Shown here: positions 46,965 to 58,262 of the stretch, in pieces
How the letters are laid out: each line of letters begins with the position of its first letter
Position numbering within the stretch: the stretch's first letter is position 1
Assembly (NCBI GenBank): GCA_003586115.2
Contig: QVOM02000001.1
Coordinates: forward strand, 12,033,610 to 12,097,609
Source: Salvator merianae
Taxonomy: Eukaryota; Chordata; Lepidosauria; Squamata; Teiidae
Reading direction: 5' to 3'
DNA: 64,000 nucleotides
Notes under the pieces: generated by a model
Told to the model about the DNA's origin: nothing
Seen by the model: the letters and a program-made list of their open reading frames with translations, nothing else
The model's database searches: none
Program-made: the position numbers and the translations under genes

Positions 46965-47145
46965 CTAGTCTTCGGGTAAAAAAAGCAGCTTCCCCACCCC
47001 TTCAGGCATTTGTTATTTATTTGTTTGTTTGTTTATTATTGTATGTTTGTTTTAACTTAAGTTTTAATATCGGCTTTGATGTTCCCTGCCCTGACACCTT
47101 TGGGTATAGGGCAGAATAGAAATAGAAACAAACAAATAAATATGT
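46965..47145 (+). mobile_element. L2/CR1-type LINE 3' tail
   Basis: Ends with ccctgacacctttgggtata, gggcagaatagaaatagaaa and a (caaa/taaa)n tail, matching the tail at 13120-13190. A (tttg)n run at about 47019-47034 lies inside. Confidence 0.7.
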
Positions 47146-47189
47146 ACTAAGCCAGCCACTTTTAAATTATCTGTTTAAACTTATATCCT

Positions 47190-47780
47190 GGCCTATACTG
47201 TGTGGTCTCAGGGAAGGTTGTCATAATGAAAACATATAAAAACAAAATGATAATCAGTTTAAAATTACCTGCAAAATTGCGACTACAGAAAGTGCTGTAC
47301 CATGCGCAGAAGGAAAGGATAAACTGCTTCTTTTAACCAAAGGCCCAGATGAAAAGGTATGCTTTCACCATTTCAAAGTATGCAGGGATGATGCTTGAAG
47401 GGAGGCCATTCCACAATCTGGAGGCTGTCGTGGAGTAGGTCTCTCACAGGCTCCGAGCTCCTTTAATCTTTTTAGAGCAACAGTACTGTCAAGAAGGCCT
47501 GTCCAGCAGATCTTAATACAAAGGCAGGGCTGAATAGGAGGAGGTGCTCCTTCAGATATTTGAAGCCCAGCTCACTTACAACTTTATCAGCTAATGTTAA
47601 TGCCTGCAGTTGGGCTCAGAGGCAAAACTTGTGTGATATGTATCCAGCCAGCAGTTTCCATCAGTAATCTTGTTGATGTATTTTGCACTATTAAAAGTTT
47701 TTGAATCATGTGCGAGGACCACACAGTGTAAGGTACATTTTACTCTCTTCTGGAAGTTATTTGGACATAGATTACTGTGG
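47190..47780 (-). repeat. dispersed reptile repeat, copy 2
   Basis: Colinear with 21900-22390 (see there); blocks include gggaggccattccacaatct and gatgtattttgcactattaa. Divergent, with no open frame. Confidence 0.55.
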
Positions 47781-47867
47781 CCACGCTGTTAGCATAATTA
47801 TTTTTGCATAATTTTATAATGCCTCATGTATCAGTCGCAGAACTTAATAGTCACAGAGAGTGGCCAG

Positions 47868-48001
47868 GGTGTGTCTACATGGCACCAGCACATGTTGAGG
47901 GTGGCAGGTGGTCTCCATGTCTTTTATCCCCCTCTGCGGTGTGGACTCTGCACCCCTTAGACCTCTGCTAGGCACCTTCATCTGCCCATGTGGATACAGC
48001 C
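47868..48001. mobile_element. short MITE-like element
   Basis: ggtgtgtctacatggcacca at the left and the reverse complement of the right end (ggctgtatccacatgggca) form inverted repeats of about 16 bases. 134 bp long, no coding capacity, hAT-like termini. Confidence 0.6.
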
Positions 48002-48856
48002 TTAAACATACTCTGTGTCAGCTCAGAGTGCTGTGCACAGATTTGGGAAAGGCTCTACCTTTTCACAAGGGTGGATCATTTTTGTCTTGTTTTAGATGAC
48101 CCTGAAATTCTTCCTCCTTCCGGTACGATAAACCATCTGATTTTGTCATAACTGTCCTACTTCTAACTGCTTGTTTCTGAATCTTCAAAAAATCAGGAAC
48201 AATCAGCTTGGTAGTGGGTGTGGAAATGCATGGAAGTATAGCAGAAAGTGCCTTGTATTACTAAAAACAAGAGCAAGATGTTTTTGTTCATTTTTATGAA
48301 TTAGATGCAACTATTGACGTAAACTTTTCTTAGAAAGAGGGCGGTTTTAGTCACTGTGAATTTTAGCAGCTTCAAGACTTTTGTGGAGAAACTTTCATGC
48401 TGTTAGGAAATCAATAGCATATAATGAGTAAGATGAATTATTTCTTCCTACCACTGAGATTTCTACACTTGTTTCTGGATACTAAGGAAACCAAAGTCAT
48501 ACATCCTGTAGATTGTCTTTGAACCTCCAGCGGTCTTCCTGGTCAAATTGTCACTGTGGGGATGGGTGAAAATTACTGTAGCAGCCTGGGACATTAGCTC
48601 CTTGGTCTTGAGCCTATAGATAGCATAAGTCTTTTAATCTAAGCCTTCAAGAATAAGTGATTGTAGATTTTACCACTGTTCCAAAAAGTAACAGTGCAGT
48701 CTAACAAAGCAAGTTTTATTTAAATAATACAAGAAAAATAAAATAATACTATTTTACTAGTATTTTACTATTTTTATTGCGGTAGATAGAATGTCTTCAG
48801 TTGCACACTTTTAACTTTAATGTAACTAAGGCTGCTCATCCTGATTTTATTGACAG
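48002..48856. other. unassigned; upstream intron of the candidate exon
   Basis: AT-rich, no recognised repeat. It ends in a good acceptor context (atcctgattttattgacag). Confidence 0.35.
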
Positions 48857-48971
48857 ACATCTGGCAGATCTGGCATTTCAGAGAGGAAATTTACAAGTGG
48901 AACAAAAGAAACCTTGCAGCAGAGCTCCGAAATGCCTGCTCTGACAATACATGCAGAAAATAAAAGCCCTG
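48857..48971 (+). CDS. candidate host coding exon, gene unknown
   Basis: A 115-bp stretch is bounded by an acceptor (gattttattgacag, ending 48856) and a donor (ccctg|gtatgt). Only one of the three forward frames is open throughout; it encodes 38 residues rich in Ser, Lys and Glu, starting TSGRSGISERKFTSG and ending ALTIHAENKSP, with one base left over, so the downstream intron would be phase 1. The other two frames hit stops. No repeat family is recognised here. The composition suggests a linker region of a larger protein. I cannot name the gene and see no neighbouring exon with confidence. Confidence 0.5.
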
Positions 48972-49577
48972 GTATGTCTTAATAATGTTCCCTCTCTAGA
49001 CTCGCAGGAGTTTTTCCTTGCTCCCTCTCTATACCCTTCCTTAAAGGAAAATAGAGGTATTTCCTCTTAACTTTCTCACCTTATCCCCATAAGCTCTTGC
49101 TTTTGAGGTTTGGGTTTTTGACCAACCCAGGTCAAAATTTCTCAGTCACTTGCTGAAATCTCACTAACTTTTGTGAGATTTCTGATGTGTATCCAATAAT
49201 TTGACCTGTTCTGGTCCCAAGGTATGCCAGAACTGGCAAGTAGATAAAAGGAATTATTGAAGCAACCCACTTTATCTGAGAGATCAGATTACAAGACCTC
49301 AAATGGATATCTTGGAGTGGTTAGAAATAGCATCTTAATGTCAGGAAATAATCTTGCCTTTTACTTTTAAATATCACATTGTGGGTGGTCTATTTTCTCT
49401 ATGTATTTGTGAATCTTCCCTTTTCTTCTGTAAAGAATGTCTAAAAAGATTATTTTGGCTGTCAACTAAGTGTTAGAGATCATTCTTTTTTCTCTTCAGT
49501 GTGTATCTCCCTTGTAGATTTTTTTTTTTAAATCTGCTTGAAAATATCGTAGTAAAATTACATACAATGGTTTTGAG
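48972..49577. other. unassigned; downstream intron of the candidate exon
   Basis: No recognised repeat; a T-run at 49518-49528. Confidence 0.3.
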
Positions 49578-49663
49578 AGGAGTGGCTGCATTAGTCTGTT
49601 GAAGTTAGAGCAACTGGCAGTCTTGTGGCATCTCAAAGATTAACAATGTATTATGGCGTAAAC

Positions 49664-51102
49664 CAGGAGTGTCCAACCCGCAGACCGCATGTGGCCCAGG
49701 ATGGCTATGAATGCAGCCTAACACGAAATTGTAAACTTACTTAAAACATTATGAGACTTTTTTGTGATTACGTGTTGCAGTGTCACGTAAAATAAACATG
49801 TGTACACTCTTGCTATTTGTACTCATGTGTGGCTTTAGTTTTACAGCGGTGTGCGGCTTCTAATGCGTTATCTTCCAAGCACAGACAGTAGAACTGACAC
49901 TGTCAGATGTTACATGTGGTTGTGGTGACTTGGCGAGGCAGCAATTATCAATAACATTTCAACCAACCATTGCAGCGTTAGGCCAAGGGATTGAATCATT
50001 CCCAATTCCAGGAATTCCTTAAAAGTATTGATACTGACTATGGCAGCATTATTTACATTTTGGAAGTAAGATGGCTAAGTTGAGGCCAAATGTTGAAAAG
50101 ATTTTATGATTTGTGACATGTTATCAAGTCGTTTATGGTATCAAAAAACAAATTTGTTCTGGAACTTGATGATGAAAACTGGCTTGCAGATTTAGCATTT
50201 ATAGTGGATTGAACTGCTTATTTAAATGTGTTAAACGTCTGTCTTCAAGGTGAAAACCAATTTATCAATACAATGTTTCAAACCATTAACAGTGTTCTAA
50301 ATGAAACTGAATTATGGCAAGCTCAAATAAAGACAATTTTATGCATTTCGACACATTGGCTAAACACAGTCCTGTGAACAGCAAAAAATATGCAGCCTTC
50401 CTTTTCGAATTGATACAAGAATTTGAAAACAGATTTCAAGATTTCCTGGAAAATAATCAATATTTTACTATATTTGTGACTCCATTTTCAGTCGACATAA
50501 ATATGTTACCTCTCAATTTTCAAATGGAATGCACAGAGCTACAGTCTTTACTGGACTTTTATAGGTCCTGTCTTCCCAGAGACAAATATGCCTTGCTTCA
50601 CAATCATACCTTATTCATGTTATCGTTTTTTGGCAGCACCTATATTTGCGAGCAACTATTTTCAAGAATAAAATTAAGAATAAAATTAGAACCAAGATAT
50701 CTGATGAGCATCTTGAGAACTCACTGAGAATTGCAACTACTTCCATCGAACCAGATACTGATGATTTAGTTTCTCAAATACAATGTCAAATATCCCACTA
50801 GTTTTATGTTGCCCTCATTTCTTTTACTTTTATAATCAAAAATATTTTAACAAATCAATGACGTTTTATTACTTATATAGGTACTTTTTCTATGTTAGTG
50901 ATCACAAACTTGGGACCTGCTTGGCAATGTTAAAAGACTCCGAACAGGCTGCTGCATAATGGATATCACATTATGGTGGTGGATATCACAAAAATTATGC
51001 ATGGACCAGCTTTTGTTAGTGTTTGTGTATTTATTGTGTGGCACAAGACAACTCTTCTTCTTCCAGTGTGGCCCAGAAACGCCAAAAGATTGGACACCCC
51101 TG
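49664..51102 (+). mobile_element. hAT DNA transposon, complete ends, decayed transposase
   Basis: Inverted ends caggagtgtccaa (from 49664) and the reverse complement of ttggacacccctg (to 51102) start with the CAGG of hAT/Charlie-like elements. The flanks gcgtaaac (49656-49663) and gggtaagc (51103-51110) agree at six of eight bases, the hAT 8-bp duplication. The 1439-bp element is shorter than autonomous relatives; the N-terminal half of the transposase is missing or unrecognisable. Confidence 0.88.
50120..50801 (+). pseudogene. hAT transposase C-terminal half (GTF2IRD2/ZBED-like type)
   Basis: Blocks in order: LDDENWLADLAFIVD (about 50165-50210), then the open piece 50314-50727 with FIQEFENRFQDF-type and FVTPFSVDINMLP, then LSFFGSTYICEQLFS, the hAT dimerisation block, at about 50620-50665. 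The reading frame changes near 50335 and near 50695; after the second change it reads EHLENSLRIATTS and stops at 50799. A TGA also interrupts the upstream part. The same fold occurs in domesticated genes, but the decay here argues against a host gene. Confidence 0.85.
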
Positions 51103-51296
51103 GGGTAAGCTTTCGTGGATTACAGTCCAGTTGAGTAGAATTATGAAGGGTTTGTGCTTATATGGTAGCGCTGAAACACAACAAAACTATCTGGCAATTC
51201 TATACCTAATTTATCATGTAGATGACCCCCTTAGTAAAAAAATACAGTATCTTAACTAGAAGCAGTGAGGCATCCCTACAAAGCCTCAGATCTTAT

Positions 51297-51765
51297 CCTC
51301 TTTCTGCACTCACCTCTTTTATCCCAGGACAGAGTGGGACACACTGTCCCCAGTTTAGCAGCTGTTCCCATGCTGGAATGGGTTGTTGCTGGAGCAGACA
51401 GGGCCCACCACACTGGGATGGCTTGTCCCACTCCAGTTCTGGACACTGCCTCCAAAGGTCAATGTTTCCAGGAGGGCTCTTTCCAGTGATGCTTCCTGGA
51501 GTGCACTACTGAAAAGGGTCTCCCATAGTATCCACCCTATAGGGCCATGCTGTGTGCACACTCTTGATAGCCCAGAATATCTGCCCTGGTATGTTGTGGA
51601 ACTCTGTAAAAAGGTCCACTGCAGGATCGGGATAAGTTACCAAAATGGAGCTTCATTCAATGCAGATGGAGTGTGATGGGGGGCTACTGTAGTCTGTGCT
51701 AGAATGCTAAAGGCAAGCCCTTGTACTGGGACATTGTCCACACCAGATGTGAGTGCAGAAAGAGC
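51297..51765. mobile_element. nonautonomous DNA transposon
   Basis: Terminal inverted repeats cctctttctgcactcac (51297-51313) and gtgagtgcagaaagag (51749-51764) are nearly perfect over 16 bases. CTTAT is present at both edges. The ends match the ctttctgcac type of 27321 and 52163. Overlapping small ORFs on both strands are incidental. Confidence 0.75.
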
Positions 51766-52162
51766 CTTATTTGCCAGATCAGAACCCCAGAGAAAGAATC
51801 TATGCTTCTGGGGTGCCTTCCATCAACTCACTGATTTTGCACGTTCACTGTTTCTTCTAGATTTCAGATCCTGGGACTTTTACTTCAAAAAAGGAACTTT
51901 TCCAGATTGCTCTGCATTTATTTGCACAGAACCTGGAAGAGTTCCAGTTTTTGATCTATAAGTTCCATGATTAATGCAAGCTACAGACACAAAGGGATGC
52001 GGAAAGAGCAAGCTGGGGAAGTCCTCCATTAGATCCCAATGGTGGCCTCTTCCTCCCATAGTTTCATCTGACAGAAATGAATTTGTGTACCATAAGGTGT
52101 CTTTGCTCTTTAAAATTGTCTGGGACCTCAGGTTAAGAGCTGTATGCAAATGTGAACGGTAA
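51766..52162. other. unassigned
   Basis: No recognised gene or repeat between two transposons. Confidence 0.3.
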
Positions 52163-52705
52163 GGCTCTTTCTGCACTGGGCCAGTGGACCATTCTACAGG
52201 ATGTGCTAGGCCGCTGCGTCCACCTGATGGAGCAGCCTAGCAGAGGCCATGCCTGCCATTAAGTATGCTACATCCACATTGGACAAAGCTACGGAACAAG
52301 ATAAGGCACCAAAGCAGCGTGGTATCCTGCTCTACAAGCAGTCTGTGGTGGTATACTGAACCATGGACAACAATGTGGACAATACGTGTCCATGGGCTAG
52401 TATACTATGACTGTCACCATTTTGGCCAGTGCAGTGTTCTGGGTGCCTGGCCAAAAATGCCTTGGCTGGCAACTTTAAAGGTTGAGAACTTCCATTCTCA
52501 GCCTTCCATGCTGGGATGGGATAGGCTGTCGGCTCTGCAGGTTAGTGGTAGCCCATCCCCTCATGGGCCATGCTGCCTAGTATGGGAGAGCATGCTGCAG
52601 AATAAGCTGTGCCATGTGGAAAAGGCCTATGTTCCTGCATACAAGTCTCATTATAAGGAATGAGTACTACACAATTATTTAAGGTAAGTGTCTGTGCAGA
52701 GAACC
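52163..52705. mobile_element. nonautonomous DNA transposon
   Basis: Left end ggctctttctgcactgg and the reverse complement of the right end (ggttctctgcacagacac) are similar. The interior 52270-52430 matches 9100-9270. A donor-like aag|gtaagtg lies at 52683 inside the right end, as in family A. The ORF at 52265-52663 is not supported by any domain. Confidence 0.6.
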
Positions 52706-53204
52706 AAATAGGAAGCATCTCTGCATTTCAAGTCCAATTGTGTGGATCAAACTGCAGCCTTGATTTATTACTCTCTGTGTATATGAAGTGGGTGGGTTGA
52801 AGCAGGTGACTTGTCTCATGGTAACACGCAAGATTCCTTCTCTTGAAGGATAGGCATACTCAGAATTTCAGCATTAAGGGATATGCTTAAATCAGATTTG
52901 TATAAATGTTTTGGATAACCTTTCTAAAAATAGCTGGGAAGCAGGACAGATTCTCAAAGTTTCTTGGGTCAATTTGTATAACATGTGTCTGAATCTCTTG
53001 GGATGGCTTGTTTTGGGGAATGAGTGAAAAGGCATGTACAAAAGGATTTTCACACAGGATAACTTACGGCTGTAGTATGCTTTTAAGGGCTGCTTAAGTA
53101 GTAGCAAAGGTTTCTGTCGTTTCCATTTAAGCATATGATACTAACTTAATATCTAATTATCTAAGATATTAGATTTTATTCTATAAGAGTGGCAAGATCT
53201 GCGT
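52706..53204. other. unassigned
   Basis: No recognised gene or repeat. Confidence 0.3.
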
Positions 53205-53445
53205 GCGCTGCATGATGGGCACAGACAGGAGAACTCCTGGACTGGAGTGTTTTCTCTGGCCCAGGTGAGGGGTGGATGCCCAGCTGCTTGCATGGGACAT
53301 CCCAGTGCATGCTGGGGTCATTTTGCCAGGCTTTGGAAATAGACCTGGAAATCAGCTATTTTGGAGATGTGGTGAAATGCTGCCAAGCTCTGGTGTGAGG
53401 TGTAGGTTAGTCCTGCTACCACTATCCTGTGGGGCAAAGGAAGAC
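53205..53445 (-). repeat. dispersed repeat D, copy 2
   Basis: Inverted relative to 40530-40810 (see there). Together they form a pair 12.4 kb apart. Confidence 0.6.
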
Positions 53446-54264
53446 AATTGCTGAAAGGGGGAACTGCCCTGGGAGGGATCTCACCTTAGGAAAAGCACCA
53501 GGAGGAAGCAGCAGAATCCAGAGAGGGAGGTGATTGCAGCATGGAAGAAGCAGAGACACTGAAACACAGAATTTATTTGCTGGAAGCCTCTTTGTGAACT
53601 CTTGCCTCAGTTGATTAGACCAGCAAGAACTCTTCAGGTTGCTTCACACGATGCCTGTTAAGAAAACGAAGAGGGAAACAGCTATTGATTTTATCCACTT
53701 TTCAGAAAAGCTACCTTTCAGTTAGGAAAATGGCTCATAACTTTATTGAAGTGTTCTCTTCACTCCAGAGAAAGGCCAGAGAAAGGCCAGTGCGTTAATA
53801 AGGGAGCGGATTTCAGCATCCCTTCATTGCTTCCTGCCTCTCTAACAATGCAAAGTAAATATATGCAGCTACATATGCTGGATTATGGGGCCAATCAGAA
53901 TTTACTTTCATCATGTGATTGGCTATAATTGGCTTAAAGGGCAAAAAAATTAGCCCTCCTTCCGTTTGCAATTCTTTTGCAAATTTTAGCCAGTGATCTA
54001 TTTATTTCACACATGGCTTGGACCTCCTCACCCTGAGCAAGCCAGAAGTCACTCTTTTCTAGGAGGCTTAGCCTTTAACTCTGCTGGGAGAACATGCCAG
54101 ACAGCAAGTTCAACAAGAAATAGATTTTGTTTACTTTTTTAATGAAAAAAACCAGGTCAGATTTCTGTATGACATATGAGGCAGTGGATATCATATACTC
54201 TTGGCTTTTCTTTTTTTAGCTTTTTGTATGGCTAGGATAATTAGTCTGGCTGATTATCTGGCAC
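53446..54264. other. unassigned
   Basis: A short direct repeat (agagaaaggcc) lies at 53767-53788. No recognised gene. Confidence 0.3.
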
Positions 54265-54335
54265 CCCTGCAGGCTACTTGTCAGCCCTTAGCCCTTAGCC
54301 CTTAACCCTGCAGGCTACTTGTCAGCCCTTAGCCC
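54265..54335. repeat. tandem duplication, 41-bp period
   Basis: A 30-base unit (starting ccctgcaggctacttgtcag) occurs identically at 54265-54294 and 54306-54335, separated by 11 bases that continue a (cccttag)n run. The run resembles but is not the vertebrate telomere repeat. Confidence 0.92.
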
Positions 54336-54459
54336 AAGTTGAAATGCATCAACTTGGTGGCAGCCAATGCAGAGCCATAAAGAGGGTAAGCTCTTTCTCC
54401 CTAGGATTTCTGCTGTTCCCGTTGGAGGACTTGCATCCACTGGACGAAATACCACAGGA

Positions 54460-55765
54460 GAAAATGAAAAGTGAAATAAGCATAGAAGGGAAAGTATGTA
54501 GGATGTTAATTAATAGCCAAAAAAATATGGCAGAGAGCTTATAAGGAATATGGCAACAAAATATTAAAATCAATGACCAAAAGTTGAGGCTAACTGCCAG
54601 GCTCCAATGCAAGCACCCTCTGCACGTGCTCAGAAGTCTGTGGGGCACTGCTTCTGGACTGGGTCCATGGTGGCTCATAGGCTTTGAGATGCAATGGGGG
54701 AGAGAAGGAAAAAGAGACAAAGACCTTGCCTCCCTGCCTTCTCTCCCCATCCATGCTGTCTGTCATCTCAGGGGCACCAGGGTGAACAGGTGTGAGTACC
54801 TTGACAGCTGCTGCACCACACACAATGAGCTGCTTTCTGATGGAGTGACGGCTGGCAGTAAGGAGGGGCCAGGCCAAGGTGAGGGCAGTGGATGGATGAG
54901 ATGGAGAGGATTAAAAATATAAAGATTATAGAACAGCAATTAAAATGAAATGCTATAGGTGGTCGTGCCAGTTATCATATACCAATAAAAATATAACTTT
55001 GGCATGCTGGCACGGATGTGAGGGCACGGGCACCTATATCGAATGTGATGGGCTTGTGAGAAAGTGCAGTATTTTAAGGAGTTAATAATGGAAGAAATAA
55101 ATTCAATATTAGGGATAAGAATGACAGGGACAAAAGAACTGTGCAGAGCTCAGACATATAGAGCAACATAAAGAGGAAAGTTGCTTGACCAAACAAATGA
55201 TAAAGGCAGCCAGGCAGTAGTAGCCTGGGGATGAAAAGATGCTATAGAGTGGGACGTAGTGAAGTGGTATTCATATTTAATAGAATACATGACTTTTGAT
55301 TTTATAAGGGAAAGGAGAATGATGTGTAGCGGGCAGAAAGTAAGCAAGGGATAGAGTAAGAACTGGTCAAAGTTGATACAAATAGGGCTAGAATTGTTTA
55401 TGTGCAAAAATGTAAAAGATAAAATACCCACTATAGATGATTGGTTGGTTAAAATGATGGATCTTGCTGAGATGGACAGTTGACAAATTTGTTGAGAAAC
55501 AAGACAGTTGATAAGTTTTCTAAAGGCTGGAAACCCTTTATTGACTTTCTACAAGAATTAGGAACAGAACATGTTATTGCTGGATTTAAAGAGTGAAGAG
55601 GAAAGAAGACAGACTGGTAGGAGAAAACTGGGAAAACAGGAGGGGCAAGAAACATGAAATCTATAAGAAACTTCTGAAGAAGGAGGAAGTCAACATCTAA
55701 ATAATGTTAATGTATGAATCTTCCCTTTGGGCTAAATGAATGTTTTATATATTTTAAATAAAAAT
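54460..55765 (+). mobile_element. L1 LINE, ORF2 C-terminal part, with internal insertion
   Basis: 54930-55060 reads CYRWSCQLSY and then LACWHGCEGTGTYIECDG, the region of the L1 C-terminal zinc knuckle (compare CWHGCGHRGTYFH in the 59.3-62.8 kb copy). 55437-55500 reads DDWLVKMMDLAEMDS, the block also seen at 33380. The 3' end is A-rich near 55765. About 54590-54910 is a GC-richer insertion of unknown type. Confidence 0.65.
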
Positions 55766-57179
55766 TTAATTAGGAAAAAAGTTGATACAGAAAACAGAAT
55801 TAAGAGATAGAAACAAGGGACTAATGGAAGCAATCTGTACAATCTCCCAAATAGAAGAAAAAAGGTTTTAAGAAGAAACAGGCTCTGTTTCCACAGAGGT
55901 AGTGGGGTAGTTGGGGGAAAATAGGAAGAATTAAGGGAGGAATAATCATCAAGTTATGCACATTTTTTGTTTTGTGATTATATTTTTTTCTTTTATAAAA
56001 ATAATAAAAATATTAATTAAAAAACCTGAAGGGCACCTGAGGGACATTGCAAGCTGCTACTTGCCCTACTGCTTTCCTCAGCACACCAAAATGCACCCGC
56101 TGCTTTCCTCAGTGGACCAATGCAAGGGGAGACTTCCCCTTCCTTGGCAACCTCATTCCCCCAAACCCCAGAAAAACAACAAAAAACCCTGCTTGAATGG
56201 TCCCCCCTTGTTAATTGAGGCTATAAACCCCCACTATACCTCACAGTTGAAGTATAGACTGCGGCAGGCTACTCACGCTTGAAATCAGTTACACTCAGTG
56301 TGGTACACTCTGATTTGGAGAAGCGAGGTGGTGGTGGTGATAAGAGGAAATCAGAGTTAAATTGGCACTTTGATGAGAATGGTTCTGAAAAGTTGCACCC
56401 TTAAGGAGCACTAAAGCCCACAGACCTATGCCCACTAGTCTGAATGCATCTTTAGTCCCCTTTTTCGTTCAAGGTCGTGATCTAAAAAGGAAGCTGCAAT
56501 GCTATGCATACAATACTTTGTTGTCTTGCACAGCCTGTGTAGCGGTTAGTAATTATTTTCCTTTTCTGCCATAATAAAGTATCAGGTGACACCTGTGGTG
56601 TGATTAGAAGTTAGAAGGAATGTGAAAGACATGGTTGTAATTTTGATCTTGAAATAATGTGTGGCCAGAGCAAGTGGAAGGCTTAATGACAAAAAAACAA
56701 AAACCCTACTTATGACAGGGGTAGCAAATGTAAGGGCCGTGATGTGGATCTCCACGGATTTTTTTCTGACTGCTAAAGATCATATTGGTTGTGGCAGTGA
56801 CAACAAAAAAAAGAAAAGTAGGTTCAATGCTGGTGAAACTCGTTCTGGAAGAGTTATGGATCTCCTCCTGTTGAGTCAGCAGATAGATAATTTAATTAGT
56901 GATTATCCCCTGTCATGGATTTATCTCTTTATGTACTTGTAAGGGAGTGAGCAAACTCAATTTTACCACCCCCGTTGCTTTTGAGTAAGAAGAAGATACT
57001 TACCTGTGTATTATGAGGAACCCTGGCCAATTACTAAATGTCTGTGTATGATATTGACAGTGCTGCTCTGTTTTTAAAATATTGCTTTTCTCTTTTCCTT
57101 CATTTCAGAGTCTGTTTGAATTTATAGTCTTAATTTTGCCCTCACTTTGATTTCAGAATTAACGGTGATTTTTGTGGCT
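55766..57179. other. unassigned, AT-rich
   Basis: No recognised gene. 55960-56025 is strongly A/T (attaattaaaaaa). Confidence 0.3.
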
Positions 57180-57262
57180 ATATGCCATCAAGATGGGTCC
57201 AACTCTAAAGTGGTTATATGAACAAGGCCATGTAGTTTTCCTGGCAGATACAAAAGTAGTTT
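57180..57262 (-). mobile_element. SINE fragment
   Basis: gccatcaagatgggtccaac and ttttcctggcagatacaaaa match the reverse SINE at 15000-15080. The tRNA-like head is lost. Confidence 0.55.
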
Positions 57263-57659
57263 TAGTTCATAATTAGCTTGATTTAATAGGGTGGGATTTT
57301 GTGTAGGCATTACCTTTTTGCATCCCCTACATCATAACAGTTCAGCATCTTGACTGGTTGTATTCACGATACCTCCTTTAACCCAGTTACAAGGATCGTG
57401 TGTGCCCTGGCTGTTTTGGAAAAAAAAATGGTTTTGATTTTGGCTTATACAAAAATCCCTTGATTAGCTGATAGTTCCAGTACATGTTCAAAGCACGTGT
57501 TATTTTTCCTATCCATTAACACAGTGTGCAACTGTTTTAATTGATGAAAAAAATTAATTGTATGGAAAAATTGATTTGGGGCTCTATCGAAAAACTTCCC
57601 TACAAAACTTTGTAAGCTCTTCCTTTTCAGTTAGTGCATTTCTAACCTGATTGCAAGTT

Positions 57660-58262
57660 AGAATATAATTTTTAGATCATTTGGTTAAATGTCATGCAGA
57701 TATGCCAGATTTTATTCTCTTGGGGTCAGTGATCGCTGCAGCCATGAAATTAAAAGATGCTCTTTGGAAGAAACTTATGGCAAACCTGGGCAGAGACATC
57801 ACCTTACCAACAAAGGTCCATATAATCAAAGCTATAGTTTTCCCACTAGTAATGTATGGCTGTGAGAGTTGAACCATGAGAAAGGCTGGGTGCTGAAGAA
57901 CTGATGCTTTTGAATTGTGGTGCTGGAGAGATTTTTGAGAGTCCCTTGGACTGCAAGGAGTTCAGTCAATACTAAAGGAAATCAACCCTGACTGTTCACT
58001 GGAGGGATAAATACTGAAGCTGAAGCTCAAATACTTTTACCTTATAATGAGAAGGCAGGACTCACTGGAAAAGATCCTGTTGAAGATTGCAGGCAAAAGA
58101 AGAAGGGGATGGCAGAGGATGAGATGGATAGATAGTGTCATTAAAGCAACAAATATAAGCTTGGGCAAACTTTGGCAGGCAGTGGAGGACAGTAATACCT
58201 GGCATGCTATGATTCATGTCGTCATGTAGAGTTGGACGTGTCTTAGCAACTGAACAACGAGT
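57660..58262 (+). mobile_element. Bov-B (RTE) LINE 3' end
   Basis: The typical RTE C-terminal blocks follow in order: DITLPTKVHIIKAIVFPLVM (57800-57860), FELWCW, QSILKEINPDCSLEG, MRRQDSLEK, RRRGWQRMRWIDS. The 3' end is gagttggacgtgtcttagca, then actgaacaacga. The tryptophan after YGCES is a TGA stop, and further stops split the rest. Bov-B is abundant in squamates and known for horizontal transfer between vertebrates. Confidence 0.9.

Larger units (their letters stand above)
49578..51143 (+). repeat. older dispersed repeat split by a hAT element
   Basis: 49578-49663 (agtggctgcattagtctgtt, ggcatctcaaagattaacaa) and 51103-51143 (aagctttcgtggattacagt) are two halves of the family seen at 17558-17750. 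They join into one unit when 49664-51102 is left out. Confidence 0.75.

Noticed and set aside
53500..53567. short exon starting with ATG (MEEAETLKHRIYLLEAS)
   Set aside because: Only 18 codons before a stop, no splice sites of quality; probably chance.
54285..54310. interstitial telomere repeat
   Set aside because: The unit is cccttag, not ccctaa, and only three or four units exist.
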